Notes under the pieces: model-generated | What the model was told of the DNA's origin: nothing | The model's database searches: none | The model's input: only the letters and a program-made list of their open reading frames with translations | Shown: piece by piece, positions 40,509-50,508 of the stretch | Position numbering within the stretch: the first letter of the stretch is position 1 | How the letters are laid out: each line of letters starts with the position of its first letter | Assembly (NCBI RefSeq): GCF_008080435.1 | Contig: NZ_VRKN01000007.1 | Coordinates: 1 to 64,000, forward strand | Direction of reading: 5' to 3' | Origin: Enterobacter asburiae | GTDB lineage: Bacteria > Pseudomonadota > Gammaproteobacteria > Enterobacterales > Enterobacteriaceae | DNA: 64,000 nt | Position numbers and translations under genes: made by a program

Positions 40509-41333
40509 TTACATATGGGCGGCGATTAAGCGCTGGTTATCCTGGTACATGGCGAACAGATAGTTGTTATAGCTCTGTCCCTTTGTCGAATAACCTTTCA
40601 GCTTGTGGATCATCGTACTGGCCGTGACTTCCTGGTCCGCTTTACGCAGCTGAGCGCGTGATTTACGGAACGATGAGTAGGCCGGGTGCGTGTTCAGATT
40701 CACCGCGTAGGCGCTGACGGAATCTTTCACTGATTCAAACTGCGAATAGCCTTTCACCTTGCCAGGGGCATTATTACAACGACCTTTCACACATTTCATG
40801 CCAAAAAGGTTGTTGTTGCTACGCGCAAGCTTAGAAGTCCCCCAGCCGCTTTCGGCAGCAGCCATGGTCGCAACCATGCTGCCCGGGATGATATCCACTC
40901 GCTCAAGGAGAGCATTCCACGGCACACGACGTGTGTTACCGTTCCAGCTCAGCTTATAGCGCTTCGTGATATCTTTCAGACGCTCGCGCTCTGACGGCGA
41001 CCAGCGGCTATCGTACTGTTTGGAAATCAGCCAGTTACGATCCGCAGTAATCGCGGCATTTTGACTCGTGATGTAAGGCATTACCGTCCGGAGAAACGCT
41101 TTTTTCCTTGGTGTTCCGGAAGGGTATTTTCGCAAATCAGGAAGTGAACTACTCTTTGCACTATTGCGAGAATACTCTTGTTTACTGCTAACCTTACTAC
41201 TTGTCGTCTTTATTACGTGGGCTTTCTTACTCGTTGTATCCGTGTGCGTCTTCGCAAGCACCTCACCCGAAAATGCCGTGGTGAGTAACATGAGTATCGC
41301 AGCCCCATATCGTCGAATGGGAGTCGATATCAT
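40509..41333 (-). CDS. bax: Bax protein, glucosaminidase-domain family
   Basis: A 274-residue exported protein: signal peptide of about 27 residues (MISTPIRRYGAAILMLLTTA...EVLA), a low-complexity Ser/Lys linker, then an N-acetylglucosaminidase-type (FlgJ C-terminal-like) domain with SMVATMAAAESGWGTSKLARSNNNLFG carrying the candidate catalytic Glu. Presumed to act on peptidoglycan; no proven role. The start at 41333 is set by AGGAG and by E. coli Bax; an upstream extension to 41381 is not conserved. Confidence 0.92.
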   Translation of the reverse strand: MISTPIRRYGAAILMLLTTAFSGEVLAKTHTDTTSKKAHVIKTTSSKVSSKQEYSRNSAKSSSLPDLRKYPSGTPRKKAFLRTVMPYITSQNAAITADRNWLISKQYDSRWSPSERERLKDITKRYKLSWNGNTRRVPWNALLERVDIIPGSMVATMAAAESGWGTSKLARSNNNLFGMKCVKGRCNNAPGKVKGYSQFESVKDSVSAYAVNLNTHPAYSSFRKSRAQLRKADQEVTASTMIHKLKGYSTKGQSYNNYLFAMYQDNQRLIAAHM

Positions 41334-41546
41334 TAGGTCTCCTGGTCGGATGTAATCATCCCAACACCTTATTTTTTTCACAAATTTGAGAGCGGAATCT
41401 CAAATCATATCAAAAATAGACTTCAAGAGCACGTATAGAAATAGTCCAATTCCGAAACTATGTCACCTGAAACTTGCTCATAAAAAAATCATTCCGCAAA
41501 AATTGTGTGCGCTATCGCAGATAACTGCCTAATTTTGCGCGAGATC

Positions 41547-41592
41547 ACTCATCCTCACGCATCCTCCTGGCAGAAAACGACAGGGGATGAGT
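41547..41592 (+). promoter_or_regulatory. MalT-type boxes upstream of malS
   Basis: GGGGATGAGT lies at 41583-41592, and two tandem leftward boxes, GAGGATGAGT (41556-41547) and GAGGATGCGT (41566-41557), precede it. The MalT consensus is GGGGATGAGG (T/G at position 6). The inverted arrangement fits a maltose-regulated promoter starting about 25 bases before malS. The remaining gap (41334-41546) holds the AT-rich bax promoter region and nothing else I recognise. Confidence 0.65.
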
Positions 41593-41647
41593 TTTTGCCC
41601 CCCACCTGATGGCACACTGGTCAAAAATGCCGCGACAGGAAAAAGGA

Positions 41648-43678
41648 ATGAAACGCACCGCATTAGCCTTTCTGATGTTACCCGCACTGGCCCATGCCGA
41701 CTGGTCATCGCCGGGGTTTAGCGCATTTAGCGCCGAAGGCACCGGGGTCTTCACCAGCCAGGCAAAGCTTGCGAAGGGTACGCGTCCTCTGACGCTGAGT
41801 TTTGACAAGACGTGCTGGCAGCCTACGGATGCGATAAAACTCAATGAGATGCTGTCGCTCAAACCCTGTGACGGCACGCCGCCGCAGTGGCGCCTTTTCC
41901 GCGACGGTGACTACCAGATGCGGATTGATACCCGCTCCGGCACGCCCACCCTGCTGCTGACGATTCAGAGTGCCGCAGAACAGCCGGTTGCAAACGTCAT
42001 CCGCCAGTGCCCGAAGTGGGATGGTAAACCGCTGACGCTGGAAGTCAGCACTGCCTTCCCGGAAGGCTCCGTGGTGCGCGACTACTACAGTAAACAGACG
42101 GCGACGGTGCAGAATGGAAAAATCACCCTGCAGCCAGCCGCCAACAGTAACGGCCTGCTGCTGCTTGAGCGCGCCGAAACCAACAAACCTGCGCCGTTTA
42201 ACTGGCAAAACGCCACCGTCTATTTTGTGCTGACCGACCGTTATGTGAATGGTGATCCGGCCAACGACAACAGCTACGGTCGCCACAAAGACGGTATGCA
42301 GGAAATAGGGACATTCCACGGCGGGGATCTCAAAGGACTCGCCAGCAAGCTCGATTATTTACAGCAGCTGGGGGTGAACGCGCTCTGGATAAGCTCCCCG
42401 CTTGAGCAGATCCATGGCTGGGTAGGCGGTGGTACCAAAGGGGATTTCCCGCATTACGCCTATCACGGCTACTACACCCAGGACTGGACAAAGCTCGACG
42501 CCAATATGGGAACTGAGGATGACCTGCGCCAGCTTGTCGACGAAGCGCACAAGCGCGGGATCCGCGTTCTGTTCGATATCGTCATGAACCACGTTGGTTA
42601 TGCCACGCTGGCAGACATGCAGGAGTATCACTTTGGCGCCCTGTACCTGCAGGGTGATGAGCTGAAAAAGACGCTGGGAGAACGCTGGACAGACTGGAAG
42701 CCGGGCGCGGGCCAAAGCTGGCACAGCTTTAACGACTACATCAACTTTAGCGACAAAGCCGCATGGGAAAAATGGTGGGGCAAGAAATGGATCCGCACCG
42801 ATATCGGCGATTACGACAACCCCGGCTTCGATGATTTGACCATGTCGCTGGCATTTCTGCCGGATCTGAAAACGGAATCCACGACGCCTTCCGGCTTGCC
42901 AAACTTTTACCAACACAAGCCCGACACCCACGCGAAGGCCATCACGGGATATACCCCGCGCGATTATCTGACCCACTGGCTCAGCCAGTGGGTCCGTGAC
43001 TACGGCATCGACGGTTTCCGGGTGGATACGGCTAAACACGTTGAGCTTGCGGCCTGGCAACAGTTGAAAGATCAGGCAAGCCAGGCGCTGGCCGCCTGGA
43101 AAGGGGCGAACCCGGACAAAAAGCTCGACAACGCACCGTTCTGGATGACCGGGGAATCCTGGGGCCACGGGGTGATGCAAAGCGATTATTACCGTCACGG
43201 TTTTGATGCGATGATCAACTTTGATTATCAGGAGCAGGCGGCAAAAGCAGTGGATTGCCTGGCCGACATGGATCTCACCTGGCAGCAGATGGCGGAGAAG
43301 CTGCAAAGCTTCAACGTGCTGAGCTACCTTTCGTCGCACGATACCCGTCTGTTCCGCGAAGGGGGCCAGCGTGCGGCGGAGTTGCTTCTGCTGGCTCCGG
43401 GTAGCGTACAAATCTATTACGGGGATGAATCCGAGCGTCCGTTCGGGCCGACAGGCTCCGACCCGCTGCAGGGCACCCGTTCGGATATGAACTGGCAGGA
43501 CGTCACGGGCAAGCAGGCCCTAACCGTCGCCCACTGGCAAACGCTGGGCCAGTTCCGCGCCCGTCATCCCGCGATCGGTGAAGGCAAGCAAACCACGCTG
43601 TCGCTGAAAGAGGGGTACGGCTTCGTGCGCGAGCACAAGGACGATAAGGTAATGGTGGTATGGGCAGGTAATCAATAA
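41648..43678 (+). CDS. malS: Periplasmic alpha-amylase
   Basis: Hydrolyses long maltodextrins in the periplasm. The 676-residue protein starts with a 17-residue signal peptide (MKRTALAFLMLPALAHA), has an N-terminal accessory region (about 18-190) with paired cysteines, then a GH13 barrel with DIVMNHVGY, the nucleophile region GIDGFRVDTAKHVE, general-acid GESWGHG and LSSHDT. The start at 41648 follows AAAGGA and gives the E. coli length. Followed by a 50-base palindromic repeat rather than a T-tailed terminator. Confidence 0.97.
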   Translation: MKRTALAFLMLPALAHADWSSPGFSAFSAEGTGVFTSQAKLAKGTRPLTLSFDKTCWQPTDAIKLNEMLSLKPCDGTPPQWRLFRDGDYQMRIDTRSGTPTLLLTIQSAAEQPVANVIRQCPKWDGKPLTLEVSTAFPEGSVVRDYYSKQTATVQNGKITLQPAANSNGLLLLERAETNKPAPFNWQNATVYFVLTDRYVNGDPANDNSYGRHKDGMQEIGTFHGGDLKGLASKLDYLQQLGVNALWISSPLEQIHGWVGGGTKGDFPHYAYHGYYTQDWTKLDANMGTEDDLRQLVDEAHKRGIRVLFDIVMNHVGYATLADMQEYHFGALYLQGDELKKTLGERWTDWKPGAGQSWHSFNDYINFSDKAAWEKWWGKKWIRTDIGDYDNPGFDDLTMSLAFLPDLKTESTTPSGLPNFYQHKPDTHAKAITGYTPRDYLTHWLSQWVRDYGIDGFRVDTAKHVELAAWQQLKDQASQALAAWKGANPDKKLDNAPFWMTGESWGHGVMQSDYYRHGFDAMINFDYQEQAAKAVDCLADMDLTWQQMAEKLQSFNVLSYLSSHDTRLFREGGQRAAELLLLAPGSVQIYYGDESERPFGPTGSDPLQGTRSDMNWQDVTGKQALTVAHWQTLGQFRARHPAIGEGKQTTLSLKEGYGFVREHKDDKVMVVWAGNQ

Positions 43679-43682
43679 TCAT

Positions 43683-43732
43683 CCCCCTCACCCTAACCCT
43701 CTCCCCGCAGGGGAGAGGGCCGGGGTGAGGGG
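43683..43732. repeat. GC-rich extragenic palindrome between malS and avtA
   Basis: A near-perfect 50-base inverted repeat: CCCCTCACCC..CCCTCTCCCC with loop GCA and the complementary arms. It is the most symmetrical member of the family also found at 6097, 16987, 19937 and 58630. It may protect the malS 3' end. Confidence 0.85.
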
Positions 43733-43874
43733 GGAACCCACAAGAACTATTCACTACACAAATCCAACTCCGCCATACAAAACAACAAATCCGACCACAT
43801 CACCCGATTTGCACCAGCACGGTGCTAGCGTTATGGTTACCCACTTTCAAAATAAGCTCGACAGATCACCTGCT

Positions 43875-45131
43875 ATGACGTTTTCACTTTTCGGCGACAA
43901 ATTTACCCGCCATTCAGGCATTACTCGCCTGATGGAGGACCTCAACGACGGGCTGCGCACACCGGGCGCCATCATGCTCGGCGGCGGAAACCCGGCTCAA
44001 ATCCCGGAGATGACGACCTATTTCCAGACACTGCTCGCTCAGATGCTGGAAAGCGGCAAAGCAACCGATGCGCTTTGCAATTACGACGGCCCGCAGGGTA
44101 AAACCGAGCTGCTGGCACTCCTCGCCGAAATGCTGCGTGACGAGCTGGGTTGGGATATCGAACCACAGAATATTGCACTGACAAACGGCAGCCAGAGCGC
44201 ATTTTTCTACTTGTTTAACCTGTTCGCAGGTCGTCGCGCCGACGGCACCACCAAAAAAGTGCTGTTCCCGCTGGCACCGGAGTATATCGGCTACGCCGAT
44301 TCCGGCCTGGAAGAGGATCTGTTCGTCTCCGCGCGCCCGAATATTGAGCTGCTGCCGGAAGGCCAGTTCAAATATCACGTCGATTTTGAACACCTGCATA
44401 TTGGTGAAGAGACGGGCATGATCTGCGTATCGCGTCCGACTAACCCAACGGGCAACGTGATCACCGACGACGAACTGATGAAGCTGGATGCGCTGGCGAA
44501 TCAGCACGGTATTCCGCTGGTGATCGATAACGCCTACGGCGTGCCGTTCCCGGGCATTATCTTCAGCGAAGCACGTCCGCTGTGGAACCCGAACATCGTC
44601 CTGTGCATGAGCCTCTCTAAGCTCGGTCTGCCGGGCAGCCGCTGCGGCATCATCATCGCTAACGAGAAAATCATCACCGCCATTACCAATATGAACGGCA
44701 TTATCAGCCTTTCACCGGGCGGCATTGGCCCGGCAATGATGTGCGAAATGATTAAGCGCAACGACCTGCTGCGTTTGTCGAATGACGTGATCAAACCGTT
44801 CTATTATCAGCGCGTTCAGGAGACAATTGCGACAATTCGCCGCTACTTGCCGGAAGAACGCTGCCTGATCCACAAGCCTGAAGGGGCGATTTTCCTGTGG
44901 TTGTGGTTTAAGGATTTGCCTATCACCACCGAGCTGCTCTACCAGCGCCTGAAAAAGCGCGGTGTGCTGATGGTACCGGGCGATTATTTCTTCCCGGGAC
45001 TGGATAAGCCGTGGCCGCATACGCACCAGTGCATGCGCATGAACTATGTGCCCGACCCGGAAAAAATCGAAGCGGGGGTTAAGATTCTCGCCGAAGAAAT
45101 CGAAAAAGCCTGGCGCGAAGACGGTCAATAA
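43875..45131 (+). CDS. avtA: Valine-pyruvate aminotransferase (transaminase C)
   Basis: A PLP-dependent fold-type I aminotransferase (418 residues) interconverting valine/pyruvate with 2-ketoisovalerate/alanine. The Schiff-base lysine is K249 in MSLSKLGLPGSRCG; SRPTNPTGNVI and VIDNAYGVPFPG are typical. I chose 43875 because it matches E. coli AvtA (MTFSLFGDKFTRHSGI), but it lacks a good ribosome site; an ATG at 43833 would add 14 residues and is a real alternative. Confidence 0.95.
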   Translation: MTFSLFGDKFTRHSGITRLMEDLNDGLRTPGAIMLGGGNPAQIPEMTTYFQTLLAQMLESGKATDALCNYDGPQGKTELLALLAEMLRDELGWDIEPQNIALTNGSQSAFFYLFNLFAGRRADGTTKKVLFPLAPEYIGYADSGLEEDLFVSARPNIELLPEGQFKYHVDFEHLHIGEETGMICVSRPTNPTGNVITDDELMKLDALANQHGIPLVIDNAYGVPFPGIIFSEARPLWNPNIVLCMSLSKLGLPGSRCGIIIANEKIITAITNMNGIISLSPGGIGPAMMCEMIKRNDLLRLSNDVIKPFYYQRVQETIATIRRYLPEERCLIHKPEGAIFLWLWFKDLPITTELLYQRLKKRGVLMVPGDYFFPGLDKPWPHTHQCMRMNYVPDPEKIEAGVKILAEEIEKAWREDGQ

Positions 45132-45135
45132 GTTC

Positions 45136-45591
45136 TTACGCCAGATTATGCAGCCGCTCGGCACGTAATCTGGTGGGATCGACATAACTTAACGCGTGGG
45201 TCGGGCAAGCCTGAACGCAGGCCGGTCCGCCTTCGCGATGCACACATAAATCGCATTTCAGCGCCTGCGCCCTATTTCCCACCAGTCGAACCTGCATCGC
45301 CCCAAACGGACACGCCACCATACAGCTTTTGCACCCAATGCAGCGCGTCTGCTCAACGAGCCAGGCTCCCGCCGTACGGCTGATGGCATGGGTTGGACAG
45401 ACGTTAGCACAGGGCGCATCCTCGCACTGATGGCAACCCACTGCCGTAGTGTAGGCGCCTCCCTTCACCACCCGAAGGCGGGGCGTAAAGGCATTAGCGG
45501 AGACAGCGCCCTGGTGCGACATCGCGCAGGCCACTTCGCAGGTGCGGCACCCAATGCATTTTTCCGAATCCGCCATGATAAATCGGTTCAT
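45136..45591 (-). CDS. ysaA: Ferredoxin-type 4Fe-4S electron-transfer protein YsaA
   Basis: A 151-residue iron-sulfur protein of the HydN/DmsB type with four cysteine clusters: CIGCRTCEVAC, CHQCEDAPCANVCP, CIGCKSCMVACPFG and CDLCVHREGGPACVQACP, enough for four [4Fe-4S] centres. No signal peptide, so cytoplasmic. Its redox partner is unknown; no molybdoenzyme is adjacent. It begins only 3 bases after the yiaJ stop on the same strand, suggesting cotranscription with that regulator. Confidence 0.92.
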   Translation of the reverse strand: MNRFIMADSEKCIGCRTCEVACAMSHQGAVSANAFTPRLRVVKGGAYTTAVGCHQCEDAPCANVCPTHAISRTAGAWLVEQTRCIGCKSCMVACPFGAMQVRLVGNRAQALKCDLCVHREGGPACVQACPTHALSYVDPTRLRAERLHNLA

Positions 45592-45594
45592 CTG

Positions 45595-46413
45595 TTACGC
45601 CTCGCGCACGTTAAAACCCAGCTCTTTTGAGATAGCCTCTGCCGTTTCGCGCAGCGGCTTGAGCAAGTTCTTCTCACCTACCTGCTTCATGCGCGACGTC
45701 GATAGCGAGATAGAGATCGCATACGGGACGCGGCCGTGGATATCAAATACCGGCACGGCAATGCAGGAAACGCCCAGCTCGTTCTCTTCTTTGTCCATCG
45801 CCATGCTGCGATCGCGGATTTCCGCCAGCTCATCATACATGGCACTCAGCTCAGTGATGGTGTTGCGGGTCAAAGGTTGGATCTGTTCCTGATGGCTTTC
45901 CCAGTAGCTCGCCACGTAATCCTGATGACCAAACGCCATGTAGATTTTGCCCATTGCGGAGCAGTAGAGCGGCATATGCTGACCGATATAGGCGCGCGTG
46001 CGCAGCATACCGGTTGTCGGCTCAAGCTTGTAAATCAGGATCGCGTGGTCGTCTTCCCGGCTGGAGAAGTTCACCGTCTCGCCGGTCGCAATGTTCAGCG
46101 CTTCGAGGTGCGGAGCGGCCACGTGAATGATATTCAGCGACGACAGCGCCTTTTGACCAACGGCGATAAATTTGGTGGTCAGGCGATAGCTGCCCGCCGC
46201 GGGTGCCGGCGTGACGTACCCGCACGACTGTAGCCCCTGCAGCAAGCGATGCACGGTGCTCTTATTCAGCCCCGCCAGTTCCGATAAATACGCAAGCGGA
46301 CACCCGTTCGGATAGTTGCTGAGGATCTCAATCAGCATCAGGCCGCGAAACAAGCTCTGGCTGCCTGCTGGCCTCTCTTTTTCTTGCGTCATTTCGCTCT
46401 CTTTCATGCTCAT
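45595..46413 (-). CDS. yiaJ: IclR-family repressor of the yiaK operon (YiaJ/PlaR)
   Basis: A 272-residue IclR-type regulator: winged HTH at about residues 20-80 (LIEILSNYPNGCPLAYLSELAGLNKSTVHRLLQGLQ), then the effector domain (MPLYCSAMGKIYMAF, GVSCIAVPVFDIHGRVPYAISISL). E. coli YiaJ represses yiaKLMNO-lyxK-sgbHUE and has been renamed PlaR. The start at 46413 has an AGGAG site 8 bases upstream. Divergent from yiaK. Confidence 0.95.
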   Translation of the reverse strand: MSMKESEMTQEKERPAGSQSLFRGLMLIEILSNYPNGCPLAYLSELAGLNKSTVHRLLQGLQSCGYVTPAPAAGSYRLTTKFIAVGQKALSSLNIIHVAAPHLEALNIATGETVNFSSREDDHAILIYKLEPTTGMLRTRAYIGQHMPLYCSAMGKIYMAFGHQDYVASYWESHQEQIQPLTRNTITELSAMYDELAEIRDRSMAMDKEENELGVSCIAVPVFDIHGRVPYAISISLSTSRMKQVGEKNLLKPLRETAEAISKELGFNVREA

Positions 46414-46560
46414 TAAATGGCTCCTTTTTATCGCGCCCTGATGGTAGCGCAAAGTGTGGTTCAGTTCACGATCTCAACAGAAAAAACACAACCATTTGAT
46501 TTTAATCGATTTTGAAAAACATGAATGTCGTTGATCTGACAAAATTTGATCGCTATATTT

Positions 46561-46573
46561 GAAATCAGATTTC
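46561..46573. promoter_or_regulatory. Candidate YiaJ operator upstream of yiaK
   Basis: GAAATC-A-GATTTC is a perfect 13-base palindrome in the yiaJ-yiaK intergenic region, 66 bases before yiaK, with a further GAAATTT at 46581-46587. IclR-family proteins bind short AT-rich palindromes, so this is the obvious operator candidate. Confidence 0.5.
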
Positions 46574-46638
46574 GCATAGTGAAATTTGGCGATAAAAAAG
46601 CATTCGCACTTGCCCCTTAAAAGAACAGGAGAACAGGG

Positions 46639-48115
<1,477 letters not shown>

Positions 48116-48141
48116 TTTTCTAATAAATACAGGAACGCGAA

Positions 48142-49068
48142 ATGACCAACACCGGTTTTATTATTGGTGCGTACCCCTGTGCACCTTCGTTTCACCAGAA
48201 AGGGGAACAAGAAGAACAAACCTTCTGGCGGGAACTTTCCGACACGCCGCATATCCGCGGGCTGGAACAGCCTTGCCTTGAAAATCTGCATCCTCTTGGC
48301 GACGAATGGCTGTTCCGCCATACGCCGGGTGAATGGCAAATTGTGGTCACGGCAGTGATGGAAACCATGCGCCGCCGCGGCATCAACGGCGCGTTTGGCC
48401 TGGCGTCAGCCGACGAAGCGCAGCGTAAAGCCTGCGTCGATTTCTACCGTCATCTGCACCAGAAAGTTAACGCCGTGAACGCCCGTTATCCGGGCAAAGT
48501 GATTGCCCTGGAAATGCAGGCAGCCCCGCAGGCGGGGAATGTTTCCGTCGAACAGGCCACCGAGGCGTTTTCCCGTTCGATCCGGGAAATCGCGGGCTGG
48601 GACTGGGATTGCGATCTGGTACTGGAACACTGCGATGCTATGAACGGCCCGGCACCGCGCAAGGGTTTCCTGCCCTTAGAGCAGGTGCTGGAGGTGGTGA
48701 AAGAGACGGATATCAGCGTTTGCATCAACTGGGCGCGTTCGGCCATCGAAGGTCGTAGCATGACCCTTCCGCTTGACCATGTTCAGGCTGCGCTCAAAGC
48801 CGGGAAACTGGGGGCGCTGATGTTTTCGGGCACAACCACACGCGGGGAGTACGGTGAATGGCAGGATCAGCACGCGCCGTTTTCTTCATTCTGCGCCGAC
48901 AGTTTGATGTCAACTGAACACGCAAAATCACTCTTTACTGCGGCGAGCGCCGCAACGTTGAAATTCTCCGGTATTAAATTACTGGAAATAAATGCTAATG
49001 CTGACGTCAGCCATCGCATCGCCATTTTGCGCGACGGTATTAGCGAAATGAATAAAGCGACGCAATAA
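48142..49068 (+). CDS. yiaX1: DUF4862 family protein, YiaX1-like
   Basis: A 308-residue protein of the DUF4862 type without signal peptide or membrane segment; the pattern of strands and acidic/His residues ([49 protein letters not shown]) suggests a TIM barrel. It sits between yiaL and the MFS gene, the place of yiaX1 in the Klebsiella yiaKLX1X2PQRS operon needed for aerobic L-ascorbate use. Its reaction is unknown. E. coli K-12 has yiaM (TRAP small permease) at this point instead. Confidence 0.8.
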   Translation: MTNTGFIIGAYPCAPSFHQKGEQEEQTFWRELSDTPHIRGLEQPCLENLHPLGDEWLFRHTPGEWQIVVTAVMETMRRRGINGAFGLASADEAQRKACVDFYRHLHQKVNAVNARYPGKVIALEMQAAPQAGNVSVEQATEAFSRSIREIAGWDWDCDLVLEHCDAMNGPAPRKGFLPLEQVLEVVKETDISVCINWARSAIEGRSMTLPLDHVQAALKAGKLGALMFSGTTTRGEYGEWQDQHAPFSSFCADSLMSTEHAKSLFTAASAATLKFSGIKLLEINANADVSHRIAILRDGISEMNKATQ

Positions 49069-49112
49069 CAATAATAAAAGTTTATTCCGGTTACATTACT
49101 GAGAGATTAACT

Positions 49113-50432
49113 ATGAATATTTCTACTCATGCTCTACATGCGGACATTCCGCGCCAGCGCTGGCTAAGAATCATTCCTCCCATTCTTATCGCCTGCATTA
49201 TTTCATATATGGACCGCGTGAATATCGCGTTTGCGATGCCGGGTGGTATGGATGAAGAATTAGGTATTACCGCGACGATGGCAGGCCTGGCGGGCGGGAT
49301 CTTCTTTATCGGCTATCTGTTCCTGCAGGTTCCCGGCGGCAAGATTGCCGTGCACGGCAGCGGCAAGAAGTTCATCGGCTGGTCGCTGGTTGCCTGGGCG
49401 GTGATCTCGGTGCTCACGGGTCTCGTGACGAATCAGTATCAGCTTCTGGTGCTGCGCTTCTTACTCGGTGTGGCGGAAGGTGGGATGCTGCCCGTTGTGC
49501 TCACCATGATCAGCAACTGGTTCCCGGATGCCGAGCGCGGTCGCGCCAACGCGATTGTGATCATGTTCGTGCCCATCGCCGGGATCATCACCGCCCCGCT
49601 GTCGGGCTGGATTATTACCGCACTCGACTGGCGCTGGCTGTTCATCATTGAAGGTTTGATGTCCGTCGTTGTGCTGGTGCTGTGGGCATTCACCGTTTAC
49701 GACCGACCGCAGGAAGCGCGCTGGATTTCAGACGCTGAGAAAAACTATCTGGTGCAAACGCTGGCGGCTGAACAGCAGGCCATCGCCGGCAAAGAGGTGA
49801 AAAATGCCTCGCTCAGCGCAGTGCTGTCTGACAAAACCATGTGGCAGCTGATCGCCCTGAACTTCTTCTACCAGACCGGGATTTACGGTTACACCCTCTG
49901 GCTGCCCACCATTCTGAAGGAGCTGACGCACACCAGCATTGGTCAGGTGGGGATGCTCGCTATTCTGCCTTACATCGGCGCCATTGCGGGGATGTTCCTG
50001 TTCTCTACGCTTTCTGACCGCACCGGCAAGCGCAAGCTGTTTGTCTCCCTTCCGTTGATTGGTTTTGCGCTCTGCATGTTCCTCTCCGTGGCGCTGAAAG
50101 CAAACACCTGGCTGGCCTATGCCGCCCTGGTGGGCTGCGGGTTCTTCCTGCAATCCGCCGCGGGCGTGTTCTGGACCATTCCGGCGCGACTGTTCAGCGC
50201 CGAAATGGCAGGCGGTGCGCGCGGCGTGATCAACGCTCTGGGCAACCTCGGCGGCTTCTGTGGCCCGTATGCGGTTGGCGTGCTGATCACCCTGTACAAC
50301 AAAGATGCAGGCGTTTACTGCCTGGCCGTTTCTCTGGCGCTGGCGTCGCTGCTGGCCCTGCTGTTACCGGCGAAATGCGATGCCGGCGGAGAGCCTAATC
50401 CCAAGGTGACGCCACACAAGCGTGCGGCCTGA
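49113..50432 (+). CDS. yiaX2: MFS transporter, YiaX2-like (diketogulonate/ascorbate-type)
   Basis: A 439-residue anion:cation-symporter-type MFS carrier with twelve membrane segments and signature YMDRVNIAFAMPGGMDEELGI. It replaces the yiaMNO TRAP transporter of E. coli. In Klebsiella YiaX2 is the operon's transporter for L-ascorbate-related compounds. It is similar in plan to the kguT product at 20051 but clearly distinct. Confidence 0.87.
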   Translation: MNISTHALHADIPRQRWLRIIPPILIACIISYMDRVNIAFAMPGGMDEELGITATMAGLAGGIFFIGYLFLQVPGGKIAVHGSGKKFIGWSLVAWAVISVLTGLVTNQYQLLVLRFLLGVAEGGMLPVVLTMISNWFPDAERGRANAIVIMFVPIAGIITAPLSGWIITALDWRWLFIIEGLMSVVVLVLWAFTVYDRPQEARWISDAEKNYLVQTLAAEQQAIAGKEVKNASLSAVLSDKTMWQLIALNFFYQTGIYGYTLWLPTILKELTHTSIGQVGMLAILPYIGAIAGMFLFSTLSDRTGKRKLFVSLPLIGFALCMFLSVALKANTWLAYAALVGCGFFLQSAAGVFWTIPARLFSAEMAGGARGVINALGNLGGFCGPYAVGVLITLYNKDAGVYCLAVSLALASLLALLLPAKCDAGGEPNPKVTPHKRAA

Positions 50433-50461
50433 TGCCCTCACCTGACCCACTAAACCGAACC

Positions 50462-50493
50462 GTAGGCCGGGTAAGCGAAGCGCCACCCGGCAA
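50462..50493 (+). repeat. REP element between yiaX2 and lyxK
   Basis: GTAGGCCGGGTAAGCGAAGC followed by GCCACCCGGCA is a textbook REP/PU palindrome in the 76-base gap inside the operon. Confidence 0.85.
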
Positions 50494-50508
50494 TTAAGTG
50501 AGATGAAG

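Noticed and set aside
42359..43411. A 350-codon open frame antisense to malS
   Set aside because: No recognisable protein features and completely inside the conserved amylase domain.
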